Source of the DNA: Cognatishimia activa
GTDB lineage: Bacteria > Pseudomonadota > Alphaproteobacteria > Rhodobacterales > Rhodobacteraceae
Length of the DNA stretch: 64,000 bases
Assembly: GCF_001458335.1 (NCBI RefSeq)
Contig: NZ_CYTO01000009.1
Location: forward strand, 174,066-238,065
Direction: 5' to 3'
Shown here: piece after piece, positions 47,192-56,187 of the stretch
How positions within the stretch are numbered: position 1 is the first letter of the stretch
How the letters are laid out: the number at the start of each line of letters is the position of its first letter
The notes under the pieces: generated by a model
What the model was told of the DNA's origin: nothing
Databases searched by the model: none
What the model saw: the letters and a program-made list of their open reading frames with translations, nothing else
Translations under genes and position numbers: made by a program

Positions 47192-47695
47192 ATGTCTTTC
47201 AAATCACTTACCTTGGCTGCAGTGGCGGCAATCGCGTTGACGTCCCCTGCATTTGCAGAGAGCAAAATCATGATCAAAGACGCATATGCGCGCGTCTCTT
47301 CCAAAATGGCAAAGTCCGGTGCGGCTTTCTTAGAAATCCACAATTTGGGTGATTCCGCTGATCGTCTGATCGCGGTGCGTACCGATGTTGCTGCGCGCAA
47401 CGAGCTGCACACCCATAAAGAGATGGGCGATGGCATCATGAAAATGATGGAAGTCGAAGAGGGTTTCGAGATCCCGGCCGGTGGTAGCCATATGCTTGAA
47501 CGCGGGGGCGACCACTTGATGCTGATGGGGCTGACAACCAGTCTGGCACACGGTGATGAAGTGGAGGCGATCCTGGTCTTTGAACAGGCCGGTGAGATTG
47601 CGGTCACAATCCCAGTCGATCTTGAGCGTAAGGCGGAGCATGGTCACGTCGATCATGGTCACGAAGGCCACGGCGACAAACACAAACATCACTAA
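47192..47695 (+). CDS. Periplasmic copper chaperone PCu(A)C
   Basis: The 167-residue protein has a signal peptide (AxA cleavage near SPAFA) and a PCu(A)C fold: AYARVSSKMAKSGAAFLEIHN, RNELHTHKEMGDGIMKMMEVE with the His/Met copper ligands, and HMLERGGDHLMLMGL. It ends in a His-rich tail (HGHVDHGHEGHGDKHKHH), likely to bind extra metal. It delivers copper to cytochrome oxidase. A second copper-linked gene precedes it. Confidence 0.92.
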   Translation: MSFKSLTLAAVAAIALTSPAFAESKIMIKDAYARVSSKMAKSGAAFLEIHNLGDSADRLIAVRTDVAARNELHTHKEMGDGIMKMMEVEEGFEIPAGGSHMLERGGDHLMLMGLTTSLAHGDEVEAILVFEQAGEIAVTIPVDLERKAEHGHVDHGHEGHGDKHKHH

Positions 47696-47700
47696 ATCAA

Positions 47701-47720
47701 AGGCCGGGGTGACCCGGCCT
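47701..47720. terminator. Bidirectional terminator between PCu(A)C gene and sirtuin gene
   Basis: AGGCCGGG pairs with CCCGGCCT around GTGA, followed by TATCTATTT on the plus strand. It lies between two converging genes; the minus-strand stop overlaps its edge at 47720. Confidence 0.75.
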
Positions 47721-48412
47721 TATCTATTTAGCTCTTCCTCCACCCATTTCGGCACAATGCTGCTTGCAGGGCCAAACCGGCATTCGGAAAACCGTGACGC
47801 GCCTGCCGATGGTTCTAAGTTTAACTCGATCGTATGGGCTCCGAAGTGATCTGCTTCGGCGACAAAATTGGCCGCCGGGTAGACCTCTCCTGACGTTCCG
47901 ATTGATACGAACACATCCGCTTTTGACAGCGCGAGACCAATCTCTTCCATATGAAATGGCATCTCGCCAAACCAGACCACTTCGGGTCGCGTGGCGGGGG
48001 TGTCACAGCCTGCACAAGGGTCGCTGGGGGACATGACCATGGGGGCATCCCAACGCAGGTCACAGGCGGCGCAGCAAGCCTTGTTCAAAGCTCCGTGCAT
48101 ATGAAGGACATTCTTGCTGCCTGCTTTTTCATGCAAAGAATCAACGTTTTGGGTGACGATTAGGACTTCGCCATCCAAGTTTTGCTCCAGTTTCGCAAGC
48201 GCGACATGTGCTGCGTTGGGCTTGGCTTTTGCGGCCTGCGCGCGTCGCGCGTTGTAAAAGTCATGCACCAATTGAGGATTGCGTGCGAAGCCTTCTGGCG
48301 TGGCGACATCTTCGATCCGATGTTGCGCCCAAAGCCCGCCTTCGTCGCGAAACGTTCCAAGGCCGCTTTCCGCTGAAATTCCCGCGCCGGTGAGGATCAC
48401 GATATTCGTCAT
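47720..48412 (-). CDS. cobB: NAD-dependent protein deacylase (CobB-like sirtuin)
   Basis: The 230-residue sirtuin removes acyl groups from lysines using NAD. The NAD-binding loop GAGISAESGLGTFR, TQNVDSLHEKAGS and the catalytic HG pair are present, with a four-Cys zinc site (CCAACDLRW and CAGCD). The FYNARR string supplies the Tyr-x-x-Arg pair that selects succinyl and malonyl groups, so desuccinylase activity is likely. The start at 48412 has AGGAG five bases upstream; upstream in-frame codons overlap the divergent phosphatase gene's leader and are rejected. Confidence 0.93.
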   Translation of the reverse strand: MTNIVILTGAGISAESGLGTFRDEGGLWAQHRIEDVATPEGFARNPQLVHDFYNARRAQAAKAKPNAAHVALAKLEQNLDGEVLIVTQNVDSLHEKAGSKNVLHMHGALNKACCAACDLRWDAPMVMSPSDPCAGCDTPATRPEVVWFGEMPFHMEEIGLALSKADVFVSIGTSGEVYPAANFVAEADHFGAHTIELNLEPSAGASRFSECRFGPASSIVPKWVEEELNR

Positions 48413-48479
48413 TTGGGCTCCTTGCGTGTCACGACTGCGCTGCGTTATCTGGGACATATCGCAATTTCGGAGACCCGTC

Positions 48480-48911
48480 ATGAAAGTCTTGTTCGTCTGT
48501 TTGGGCAATATTTGCCGCAGCCCGTCGGCAGAGGGCGTGTTTCGCGAAATGACGACTGCTGAGACCGACAGTGCGGGCACCGCCGGTTGGCATGCGGGAA
48601 AGCCACCATACGGGCCAATGCAAGAGGCGGCAAAAGCGCGGGGTTATGACTTGAGCGACCTGCGTGCGCGGCAGTTTACGGCTGCTGATTTTGACCGCTT
48701 CGATCTGATCATCGGTATGGACGCGTCCAATTTGGCTGATATCGAAGATTTGCGTCCAAACGGGAACACGACACCGGTGAAGTGTTTTACCGATTACGCG
48801 CCCGAAAGCGGGATGACCGAGGTGCCGGACCCCTATTACACCCGTGATTTTGATGGGGCGCTTGATCTGATTGAACAGTGTTCAAAGGGTTTGCGCGCCG
48901 AGATCGGCTGA
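48480..48911 (+). CDS. Low-molecular-weight protein tyrosine phosphatase
   Basis: The 143-residue enzyme has the signature P-loop CLGNICRSPSAEG (Cys7 nucleophile, then CX5R) and the catalytic Asp in VPDPYY. Length is normal. Substrates are not known; LMW-PTPs can act on exopolysaccharide tyrosine kinases, and a polysaccharide locus lies 7 kb away, but no direct link exists. It is divergent from the sirtuin gene. Confidence 0.93.
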   Translation: MKVLFVCLGNICRSPSAEGVFREMTTAETDSAGTAGWHAGKPPYGPMQEAAKARGYDLSDLRARQFTAADFDRFDLIIGMDASNLADIEDLRPNGNTTPVKCFTDYAPESGMTEVPDPYYTRDFDGALDLIEQCSKGLRAEIG

Positions 48912-48960
48912 GCAGTTTCAGGTTTTTGGAAGTTAGCGCGCGCAGATTCGCGGTCTAACA

Positions 48961-49926
48961 CTACCCTTTCAGGACCTTAAACTCTCCTTCCAAAAAGGGC
49001 TGGCTGCGCAAGGTCGGTGTGATGATTTTGTCCTGCAACATGGTGCGGAAAGACGCGGCAAGATCGCTTGGGACGTTCTCTGCGAAATCCGGGCTCGCCA
49101 AGAGTGAGATTTGCCGGGAAAAATGCGCAAAGGGGAGGGGATGCGCGGTGATCTGGTCGTGGAACCTCACAGCGCGCATGAAGCCAAGCGGTGTGGTGAT
49201 GGTCCAGCCAATACCGCGCGAAACGCAGGCCATTAGCGCCAGATGGCTTCCGATTTCAAACCGTTCTGGGAAGGTCAGTTTTAAACGCGCCAGATGGGCA
49301 TCGATCTGGCGAGAGATGAGCTGCTCTCGCTCATAACGGACGAAGGGCAGCCGTTGCATCACTTCATTGACATCCGCACCTTGAGGCGCGATTTTGGACG
49401 GCGCAACAAGAACAAAAGGGTCCCGCGCGAGGGGGTATTCTGTAGCATAGTCAATGGCTTCGCCTGACGTTGCCGTTATGCCGAGATGCAAGCGACGATC
49501 GCGCATCATTTCTGCGATCGCGTTACTGCTTGCTGTGATCATCTTAAATCGGCACTTGCTTAGGCTTTCGGCCAAAGTCGATACCAAACGCGGAGTTAGC
49601 TCATTGTCAAAGTCATCAATGATGCCAATCGACATGGTGCTGATATGGGAGAGGTCCATGACCGTCAGCTCGGATTGCGCCAGTCTAAGCTCAGACAGAA
49701 CCGCTTGCGTGCGACCCAAAAAAGATCGCCCTGCAGGGGTCAATTGCATCGGACGCTTGCCGTGATCCACCAGCGCCGTCCCAAGGGCTGCTTCAAGGTT
49801 GCGGATTTGCTGGCTTACAGCAGGTTGGCTTAGGCCTGTCAGTTCCGCCGCTTGCGCAACAGAGCCGCTGCCTGCCAAGGCATCAAAAACCTCTAATCCA
49901 CGCAGAGTGACCCCTTTGGTCAGCAT
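48961..49926 (-). CDS. LysR-family transcriptional regulator
   Basis: The 321-residue protein has an N-terminal winged HTH (about residues 8-65: GLEVFDALAGSGSVAQAAELTGLSQPAVSQQIRNLE in outline) and a LysR effector domain. The effector is unknown, and no divergent target gene adjoins it: the upstream neighbour on the same strand is a small periplasmic protein. ATG with a moderate ribosome site. Confidence 0.9.
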   Translation of the reverse strand: MLTKGVTLRGLEVFDALAGSGSVAQAAELTGLSQPAVSQQIRNLEAALGTALVDHGKRPMQLTPAGRSFLGRTQAVLSELRLAQSELTVMDLSHISTMSIGIIDDFDNELTPRLVSTLAESLSKCRFKMITASSNAIAEMMRDRRLHLGITATSGEAIDYATEYPLARDPFVLVAPSKIAPQGADVNEVMQRLPFVRYEREQLISRQIDAHLARLKLTFPERFEIGSHLALMACVSRGIGWTITTPLGFMRAVRFHDQITAHPLPFAHFSRQISLLASPDFAENVPSDLAASFRTMLQDKIITPTLRSQPFLEGEFKVLKG

Positions 49927-50005
49927 AAAATCGTCTCCCGCTAGATTTACCTTTTGTGAAACTAGACGGGAAATCGGTCAATTGAAAATGTTTTAGGCCC
50001 GGCCT

Positions 50006-50326
50006 TTAACTATGTTGGCTGCAAAGCGCGGCGGCGGTTTGACCATAGTCTTTGTAGCGGAGCCAGAACTTTTCGTGGCTGCGCCGGTCTGATTGACGAA
50101 TTTCCTGAGCCTTGTGAGGGTCTTTGAAAAAACTTGCCGCCAACTTTTGGTCAGAGCGTGACAGCTCTCCGTTTGCGACGCTTTGCAGGCAGTTGCACAT
50201 TCTGCGCGTTGCCGCTTCGCGGTCAGATTTGCGACAGGCGGAAGAAATCGGGCCTGCGTCCGCCGGAGAAACATCAAAAGGAAGGATCATCATCGCCAAT
50301 AGGGCGCCACCGATTAGGTGTCTCAT
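50006..50326 (-). CDS. Small periplasmic protein of unknown function
   Basis: The 106-residue protein has a signal peptide (residues 1-24, ending PADA) and three cysteines in the mature part (SACRKS, RRMCNCLQSVA), then a final Cys near the end (ALCSQHS). The RRMCNCLQSVANGELSRSDQKLAASFFKDP string looks conserved in Rhodobacteraceae, judging from memory. No function is known. Confidence 0.75.
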   Translation of the reverse strand: MRHLIGGALLAMMILPFDVSPADAGPISSACRKSDREAATRRMCNCLQSVANGELSRSDQKLAASFFKDPHKAQEIRQSDRRSHEKFWLRYKDYGQTAAALCSQHS

Positions 50327-50476
50327 GGTTTGCCTCTTTAAGTAACCTTCGGCATGTGCCGCAGGATTTGCCTCAAATGCGTCCGAACTTTGCGCCCGTG
50401 ACTTTGTTGTTGGCTAGTATGCCTTAATTCTCATCAATATCAAAGTGGGTCTCAATCAGTTGTGATTAAGGATGGT

Positions 50477-51139
50477 TCAGAAGCGCCGCCAGGTAGAGAT
50501 CCGCGCCCCGTACCGACCTTCACCCTCGGTGCTGGCGCTTAACCCCACCTGCAATTTTGCGTTTCGAAAGAGAGGGATAACGACCGTTGGCTGCAATTCA
50601 TAGGTCCAATCGCTGCCAGCGGTTTTCTGCGCGAACCCCTGCAAAATATAGAGCCGTTCTTTCTTATCTTTGACCCCAACTGTCGTTTCCATTTTAAGAT
50701 CACGCCCCGTTTGCGCGCGCAGACGGATCTGCGCTTCGATGCTCCACCACCCATTTGTTTGGCGGATTTGCATAGAGCGACCGACGGACATCCCAAGACG
50801 CAGAGCTTTTTTAGGGGCCTCCCTTTTTAGGTCCACCCCAAGCCCAATATCATAGGCAAATGCCCATTCATCCTGATCTAGATGGATCGGAAAGCGCGCG
50901 AATATGGTCGCCTGCGCATCGCCGTATAGTTCCTGACCCGCATGTAACCCCAGGGTGACCTGATCGTTTAATCCATATTCGGCATAGATCCCTGAGTAAT
51001 ACCGCAGGTTACCCTGGTCGCGCCCAACGGATCCAATGCTGTCTACGGCCAGAAATCCTTCCCCTCCCGAACGCAACCAGGGGCCAGCTTGGGCCGCGCA
51101 GGACATCATTGTCATTATGATGATCCAGATCGTCCGCAT
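50477..51139 (-). CDS. Putative outer-membrane beta-barrel protein
   Basis: The 220-residue protein has a signal peptide (residues 1-18, ending AQA). The remainder alternates hydrophobic and polar residues in short stretches (YSGIYAEYGLNDQVTLGLHAG, ELQPTVVIPLFRNAKLQVGLSAS) and ends in an aromatic residue (WRRF), the C-terminal signature of outer-membrane barrels. No family is certain. It lies 150 bases from the small periplasmic protein gene, on the same strand. Confidence 0.75.
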   Translation of the reverse strand: MRTIWIIIMTMMSCAAQAGPWLRSGGEGFLAVDSIGSVGRDQGNLRYYSGIYAEYGLNDQVTLGLHAGQELYGDAQATIFARFPIHLDQDEWAFAYDIGLGVDLKREAPKKALRLGMSVGRSMQIRQTNGWWSIEAQIRLRAQTGRDLKMETTVGVKDKKERLYILQGFAQKTAGSDWTYELQPTVVIPLFRNAKLQVGLSASTEGEGRYGARISTWRRF

Positions 51140-51285
51140 TGGCTCTCCTCACCAACGCAGCATCGGATATCTTGGTAAACAAAAGCTTAATTTGTCGAAA
51201 AACACTTCAGCAAAAAATGCTTGGTTGTAGCAGGATTAGGGCGATAGGTTCGAACGATCCCAAATGTCGGCAAAGGGGAGGCGTG

Positions 51286-51693
51286 ATGTACAAGAATGTT
51301 CTAGTACCGTTGTCGTTTGACGAAGACCAAGTGGTGGAAGCGGTTCTAACAGCGGCTGCAACGCTCGCGGATCCGGACGCGGTCGTGACCTTGATCCACG
51401 TGATGAGCCCGGTGCCAGACTATGCGAGTTCCTATTTTCCGGCCGGTTACAAAGACGAAGCCCGCGCCTCTATTGAGGCGTCTCTCAGCACGATGGCTCG
51501 GGATCTTCCAAATGCGCGTAGCGTCGTGTGCGAAGGACGACCGAGCAATGTCATCTTGGCTTGGATCAAAGATCGCGGAATTGATTGCGTCATCATGTCC
51601 GCACACAAGCCGGGGACGCATGAATTCAATTTAGGCACAACAGCAGCGCAGGTGATCCGCCATGTCAGTTGTGCGGTGCATGTGGCGCGCTAG
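51286..51693 (+). CDS. Universal stress protein (UspA family)
   Basis: The 135-residue cytoplasmic protein has the UspA fold: YKNVLVPLSFDEDQVVEAVL at the start and ADPDAVVTLIHVMSPVP. The usual ATP-binding G-2x-G-9x-G(S/T) loop is not obvious: the end reads KPGTHEFNLGTTAAQVIRHVSCAV, with an altered loop. GGGGAGG lies four bases before the ATG at 51286, choosing this start over longer frames. It overlaps nothing and abuts a convergent small membrane protein gene. Confidence 0.9.
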   Translation: MYKNVLVPLSFDEDQVVEAVLTAAATLADPDAVVTLIHVMSPVPDYASSYFPAGYKDEARASIEASLSTMARDLPNARSVVCEGRPSNVILAWIKDRGIDCVIMSAHKPGTHEFNLGTTAAQVIRHVSCAVHVAR

Positions 51694-51963
51694 TCATAGC
51701 CACCTCACAACTGTGACCGTCCCGACAGCAATGATCGGGAGGCAGGACAGAACCAAGGCAAACGGTTGCGCGGCGTAGCTTCGTGCCATCCGCAGAGCAG
51801 GAAAAAAGCACAATATGATGGCAACGCCACAAAGGAACAAAAAGCCTTCGAGGGACTGGTCAGGAAGCTCTTCGTCCGGCGCCATATAGGCAACAACCAT
51901 ATAGACCACCCAAGCGAGCAGTTGGAACGCGATCAGCAGACGAATGGTCAAATGCATCGACAC
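51694..51963 (-). CDS. Small three-helix membrane protein of unknown function
   Basis: The 89-residue protein has about three hydrophobic segments (residues 8-28, 40-56 and 66-86) and a short acidic loop (APDEELPDQSLEG). The frame begins immediately where the UspA gene ends on the other strand. No family is recognised. Coding bias is consistent with a real gene, but there is no clear Shine-Dalgarno. Confidence 0.55.
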   Translation of the reverse strand: MSMHLTIRLLIAFQLLAWVVYMVVAYMAPDEELPDQSLEGFLFLCGVAIILCFFPALRMARSYAAQPFALVLSCLPIIAVGTVTVVRWL

Positions 51964-52313
51964 GGATATTCCAATTCAAGGTGTCAGGTCGCTGCCTGAG
52001 GTAATAAACTCTTTCTTAACATATAGGCTAATTGCGAGAAATCACGGGCCAGCCACCGGAAACGTTCAGAATCGCCTAATTCAACGACGAAACAGGCGCT
52101 GTGTATCGTTCTCGGCCTTTATCCCCAAAATGTGCGTTTTGTGAAATTTTATGTTCAGTTTCTGTGGAAAACTCAGCTTGTTAGCCACTTTGGGTAACCA
52201 ACGCTAAGTGGATATCTAAGGCCATTCGAACCCAAGTTTTGACAAGGACACGGGCGCTCAATCGATCTCGATCGAGCGTATAAGACTGTTTTCCAAAGAG
52301 TTACAGTTGAAAT
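51964..52313. other. 350-base intergenic region, no gene seen
   Basis: No convincing ORF is present. The stretch is AT-richer than its surroundings. It contains a 24-base imperfect dyad CGCTCAATCGATCTCGATCGAGCG (52255-52278) that can form an 11-bp stem with one G-U pair on the minus-strand RNA, just past the uvrB stop, and a lone TTGACA (52239-52244) with no fitting -10. The dyad may be the uvrB 3'-end hairpin; it has no T-run. Confidence 0.6.
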
Positions 52314-54506
52314 TTAACGCGATTTGCGCCGACGCACATTGCCGCCCCGTTGGCCGGGCCGTCCTGCCGTAGACCGCCCTTTTGATTTCACGGCGCTTTC
52401 AGCTGCAGCATCAATCGCTGATTGGCGCGCCAACGGATCATCCGCAATCGCGAGATCCACGGCCTCAAGGCGTTTAATTTCATCGCGCAAACGTGCCGCT
52501 TCTTCAAACTCCAAGTTCTCTGCAGCCTTACGCATGTCATCCTTAAGCCCATTAAGATGCGCTTCCAAGTTGGCCCCATGCATGGGCTTTTCGATGGTCG
52601 CGGTGACGCGCGACATATCCGTGTCGCCTTGATAAAGGCCTGCAAGAACATCCTCGACATTCTTCTTCACCGTCGCAGGGGTGATGCCGTGCTCTTCGTT
52701 GTAGGCAATCTGTTTTTCGCGGCGGCGATTGGTCTCTTTCAGCGCGCGATCCATGCTGCCGGTGATCTTGTCTGCGTACATAATCACGCGGCCATCGGCG
52801 TTCCGCGCGGCACGGCCGATTGTCTGTACAAGAGAGGTTTCGGAACGCAGGAAGCCTTCTTTGTCTGCATCCAGAATAGCAACAAGGCCACATTCAGGAA
52901 TGTCTAAGCCCTCGCGCAAAAGGTTGATCCCGATCAGCACGTCAAACGCCCCAAGCCGCAGATCTCGCAAAATTTCGATCCGCTCCAGGGTATCAATATC
53001 GCTGTGCATATAGCGGACCTTGATACCCTGTTCGTGCAGGTATTCGGTCAGGTCCTCGGCCATGCGTTTGGTAAGGGTCGTCACCAAGGTGCGGAACCCA
53101 TCTGCGGTGACTTTGCGGATCTCATCCAGCAGATCGTCGACCTGCATATCCACGGGGCGGATTTCCACCTCTGGGTCCAACAGACCAGTTGGGCGGATCA
53201 CCTGCTCGGTAAAGACACCGCCGGATTGCTCCATCTCCCACGCTGCTGGTGTGGCTGAGACAAAGACCGATTGGGGCCGCATTGCGTCCCATTCTTCAAA
53301 CTTGAGCGGGCGGTTGTCCATGCACGAGGGCAGGCGGAAGCCGTGTTCCGCCAAAGTGAACTTGCGGCGGTGGTCACCGCGATACATGCCGCCAATCTGT
53401 GGAACAGAGACGTGGCTTTCATCGGCAAAGACAATGGCGTTGTCAGGGATGAACTCAAACAGGGTGGGGGGCGGCTCGCCCGGAGCGCGGCCCGTCAGGT
53501 AACGGGAGTAGTTCTCGATTCCGTTACAGAACCCTTGCGCTTCCAGCATTTCCAGATCGAAATTCGTGCGTTGCTCAAGCCGTTGCGCCTCAAGCAGTTT
53601 GCCTTCGTTGACCAGTTGATCGAGCCGAAGTTTCAGCTCTTTCTTGATGCTCACAATGGCTTGGTTCAACGTTGGCTTCGGCGTCACGTAGTGAGAATTC
53701 GCATAGACCCGGATTTTTTCGAAATCATCGGTCTTTTCCCCGGTCAGAGGGTCAAATTCAGTAATGCTCTCAAGTTCTTCCCCAAAGAAAGACAGCCGCC
53801 ATGCGCGATCTTCAAGGTGGGCGGGGAAGATCTCGAGGCTATCGCCACGCACCCGGAATGACCCACGCTGAAACGCCTGATCGTTGCGCCGGTATTGTTG
53901 GGCCACCAGATCCGCCATCACTTGGCGCTGATCATAGTCTTTGCCCACATGCAGGTCTTGGGTCATGGCGGAGTAGGTTTCCACCGAGCCGATACCGTAA
54001 ATACAGCTGACCGAAGCCACGATAATCACGTCGTCGCGTTCAAGAAGCGCTCGCGTGGCCGAGTGGCGCATGCGGTCGATCTGTTCGTTAATCTGGCTTT
54101 CTTTTTCGATGTAGGTGTCCGACCGCGGCACGTAGGCCTCGGGCTGGTAGTAATCATAGAAAGAGACGAAATACTCGACTGAGTTCTCTGGGAAGAACCC
54201 TTTGAATTCGCCATAAAGCTGGGCAGCCAGCGTTTTGTTGGGGGCTAAAATGATCGCCGGGCGTTGGGTTTCTTCGATGACTTTCGCCATGGTGAATGTT
54301 TTACCGGTGCCCGTCGCGCCAAGTAGAACTTGATCCCGCTCGCCTTCTTTGATGCCGCCGGTCAGCTCTGCAATCGCAGTCGGCTGGTCCCCAGCAGGCG
54401 CAAATTCCGTATGCATGGTGAACCGCTTGCCACCTTCCAGCTTTTCCCGCCGGTGGGGCACGGTTTGCATCATTGGCATGATCTGATCTGGCTGCGCTTG
54501 ATCCAT
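52314..54506 (-). CDS. uvrB: Excinuclease ABC subunit UvrB
   Basis: The 730-residue helicase-like subunit verifies DNA damage in nucleotide excision repair. Walker A is GATGTGKT, followed by [39 protein letters not shown] with DESH as motif II, and motif [11 protein letters not shown]. The UvrC-binding UVR domain is near residue 645 ([15 protein letters not shown]) and a basic Arg-rich tail ends the protein. The start at 54506 ([10 protein letters not shown]) follows GAGGG at a workable distance; a longer frame to 54572 is possible. No LexA box was noticed. Confidence 0.96.
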   Translation of the reverse strand: MDQAQPDQIMPMMQTVPHRREKLEGGKRFTMHTEFAPAGDQPTAIAELTGGIKEGERDQVLLGATGTGKTFTMAKVIEETQRPAIILAPNKTLAAQLYGEFKGFFPENSVEYFVSFYDYYQPEAYVPRSDTYIEKESQINEQIDRMRHSATRALLERDDVIIVASVSCIYGIGSVETYSAMTQDLHVGKDYDQRQVMADLVAQQYRRNDQAFQRGSFRVRGDSLEIFPAHLEDRAWRLSFFGEELESITEFDPLTGEKTDDFEKIRVYANSHYVTPKPTLNQAIVSIKKELKLRLDQLVNEGKLLEAQRLEQRTNFDLEMLEAQGFCNGIENYSRYLTGRAPGEPPPTLFEFIPDNAIVFADESHVSVPQIGGMYRGDHRRKFTLAEHGFRLPSCMDNRPLKFEEWDAMRPQSVFVSATPAAWEMEQSGGVFTEQVIRPTGLLDPEVEIRPVDMQVDDLLDEIRKVTADGFRTLVTTLTKRMAEDLTEYLHEQGIKVRYMHSDIDTLERIEILRDLRLGAFDVLIGINLLREGLDIPECGLVAILDADKEGFLRSETSLVQTIGRAARNADGRVIMYADKITGSMDRALKETNRRREKQIAYNEEHGITPATVKKNVEDVLAGLYQGDTDMSRVTATIEKPMHGANLEAHLNGLKDDMRKAAENLEFEEAARLRDEIKRLEAVDLAIADDPLARQSAIDAAAESAVKSKGRSTAGRPGQRGGNVRRRKSR

Positions 54507-54704
54507 AGGGATTCCCTCTCTGGCCCTTAATGTGAACCGATTGGCAGGAAGCGCAAGATGAGGGGGTGGCAAATATCACTTTGTGATGCCGCTATTGTCA
54601 ATTTTTGGCAGGACGGCGGTGCCACGATTGGCTTGAAAAATGCGTGTAAAGCTTGCGACAGCCAAAGTTTTTTTTCATAACGTTGATGTCATAGGAGATC
54701 TTCA

Positions 54705-55016
54705 ATGAACGCTCGCATTTATCAGCCAGCCAGAAACGCAATGACGTCCGGCCAAGCCAAAACCAAAATTTGGGTTTTGGAGTTTGCACAAACCTCTGCG
54801 CGCGACATTGACCCATTGATGGGCTGGACCGGCTCTGATGACACGCAATCCCAGGTGAAGTTACGTTTCCCTACCAAGGAAGCGGCAATTGAATATGCTG
54901 AAGAACACGGGATTGAAGCGACGGTGACCGAGCCGCATAAGCGCAAACCCAATATTCGTGCAGGCGGCTATGGAGAAAACTTTGCCACGGACCGAAAGGG
55001 CCCGTGGACACATTAG
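54705..55016 (+). CDS. NDUFS4-like complex I accessory protein (ETC complex I subunit conserved region)
   Basis: The 103-residue protein matches the alphaproteobacterial homologue of the mitochondrial 18-kDa complex I subunit NDUFS4. Hallmarks are [49 protein letters not shown] and the end [13 protein letters not shown]. It probably attaches to the NuoG/E arm of NADH dehydrogenase. The nuo operon is not here. ATCTTCA precedes the ATG rather than a strong ribosome site. Confidence 0.93.
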   Translation: MNARIYQPARNAMTSGQAKTKIWVLEFAQTSARDIDPLMGWTGSDDTQSQVKLRFPTKEAAIEYAEEHGIEATVTEPHKRKPNIRAGGYGENFATDRKGPWTH

Positions 55017-55070
55017 CGTTTTCTCTGCGTTGACATCGACGCTTGCCTGTAAGAAACCAACCACAAGTGC

Positions 55071-55147
55071 GGTCCCTTAGCTCAACTGGATAGAGCAGCT
55101 GACTTCTAATCAGCAGGTTGAGGGTTCGAGTCCTTCAGGGATCGCCA
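55071..55147 (+). tRNA. tRNA-Arg (UCU)
   Basis: A 77-base cloverleaf: acceptor GGTCCCT pairs with AGGGATC (one G-U pair), the D arm is GCTC...GAGC, the anticodon stem GCTGA/TCAGC closes loop CTTCTAA with anticodon TCT (55105-55107), and the T loop is GGTTCGAGTCC. G73 and CCA are encoded (55144-55147). It reads AGA codons. Confidence 0.97.
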
Positions 55148-55168
55148 CCTCAACCTTCTTTGCAAACC

Positions 55169-56170
55169 TTATGCTGCGGCGTCCGCCATCGCGAATGCTT
55201 CGTCAAACAGGCGCAGCCAGTCAGTTTCAAAACGGTTTTTGCTATTCATCGCGAACGCTGATTGCTTTGCGATTGCAGGTTTCTCCGTCCCATTGGCGAT
55301 GCGCTCCAGGTCGCTGGCCAATGCCGAAACGCCAATACCGGTCATTTGGGTTGCCCCGTCTTGCACTTGATCTGTCAAACCGTCGACCGGTGCCACTAAG
55401 ACAGGCCGCCCAGCCGCCAGTGCCTCTTGCGCGACAAGCCCATAGGCTTCCCAGCGAGATGGGACCAGCAGTGCATCAATGCTTTGCATCGCCTGAGATG
55501 GATTGGCGCTAAAGCCTTCAAAAGAAATGCGGCTGTCGCCTTTTGCCATGCGTCGCAGCAGTTTTTGATCTTCGCCGATACCAAAGATTTTCAAACGCAG
55601 GTTTGGGTCGCTCAACTGGCGGAACGCAGCGATAGCGAGATCAAACCCTTTTTGCTGATGCAAACGGCCCAAAAGGCCAAAACAACGCGGGGTGCCTGAG
55701 ACTGGCGGGAGCTTGGCGAAATCGGTCAGATCCACCGCAGATCGGATGATCCGCAGTTTGGTGCTGTCCACCAAGGCACGTGTCGCCATCCAACTGCCCT
55801 GGGATCGGCTCACGCACACCACTTGATCAAACAAAGCATAGGCCGTGCGCAGCAGGGTGTAGAAGCGATCTTTATTTGGCACATTCAGGGCCGTGAAGCG
55901 CTGGGTGTAACTATGTTCCACATGCACGAGCGTTGCATTTGGGTGCATCGCTCGCAGTGCCATCAATGCGGGCAGGTTACGCCAGTTCACGGAGAGGTGG
56001 CTGATAATCATATCCCCTTCAAACTGTGGCCAGCGCCCGCGTGCAGGAACCATCTGGAGGTTTTGGTCAACCTTCGCGTTCAAGGCCTCTGAGCTCTGCA
56101 TAAAATCGATGACACGAGTCACGCCGCCGGAGGTGGCATCATCAAGCAAATGGGTGATTGTTGGTTTCAT
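55169..56170 (-). CDS. Glycosyltransferase family 4 protein
   Basis: The 333-residue GT-B enzyme belongs to GT4. It has the C-terminal donor-binding half with VPSRWEAYGLVAQEALAAGRPVLVAPVDGL (the E-x7-E area) and FGLLGRLHQQKGFDLAIAAF. It transfers a sugar from a nucleotide-sugar donor; donor and acceptor are unknown. It is the last gene of the minus-strand run wzx-like, GT2, GT2, GT4, with 17 bases to the gene before it. Confidence 0.9.
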   Translation of the reverse strand: MKPTITHLLDDATSGGVTRVIDFMQSSEALNAKVDQNLQMVPARGRWPQFEGDMIISHLSVNWRNLPALMALRAMHPNATLVHVEHSYTQRFTALNVPNKDRFYTLLRTAYALFDQVVCVSRSQGSWMATRALVDSTKLRIIRSAVDLTDFAKLPPVSGTPRCFGLLGRLHQQKGFDLAIAAFRQLSDPNLRLKIFGIGEDQKLLRRMAKGDSRISFEGFSANPSQAMQSIDALLVPSRWEAYGLVAQEALAAGRPVLVAPVDGLTDQVQDGATQMTGIGVSALASDLERIANGTEKPAIAKQSAFAMNSKNRFETDWLRLFDEAFAMADAAA

Positions 56171-56187
56171 CGTCTTTCCTCCTGAAA

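Noticed and set aside
52239-52284. TTGACA and TATAAG near the uvrB end as a promoter
   Set aside because: The spacing is 34 bp and no gene starts downstream on that strand.
55071-55147. Attachment-site repeat of the tRNA-Arg 3' end within the window
   Set aside because: No second copy of GGGTTCGAGTCCTTCAGGG was found.
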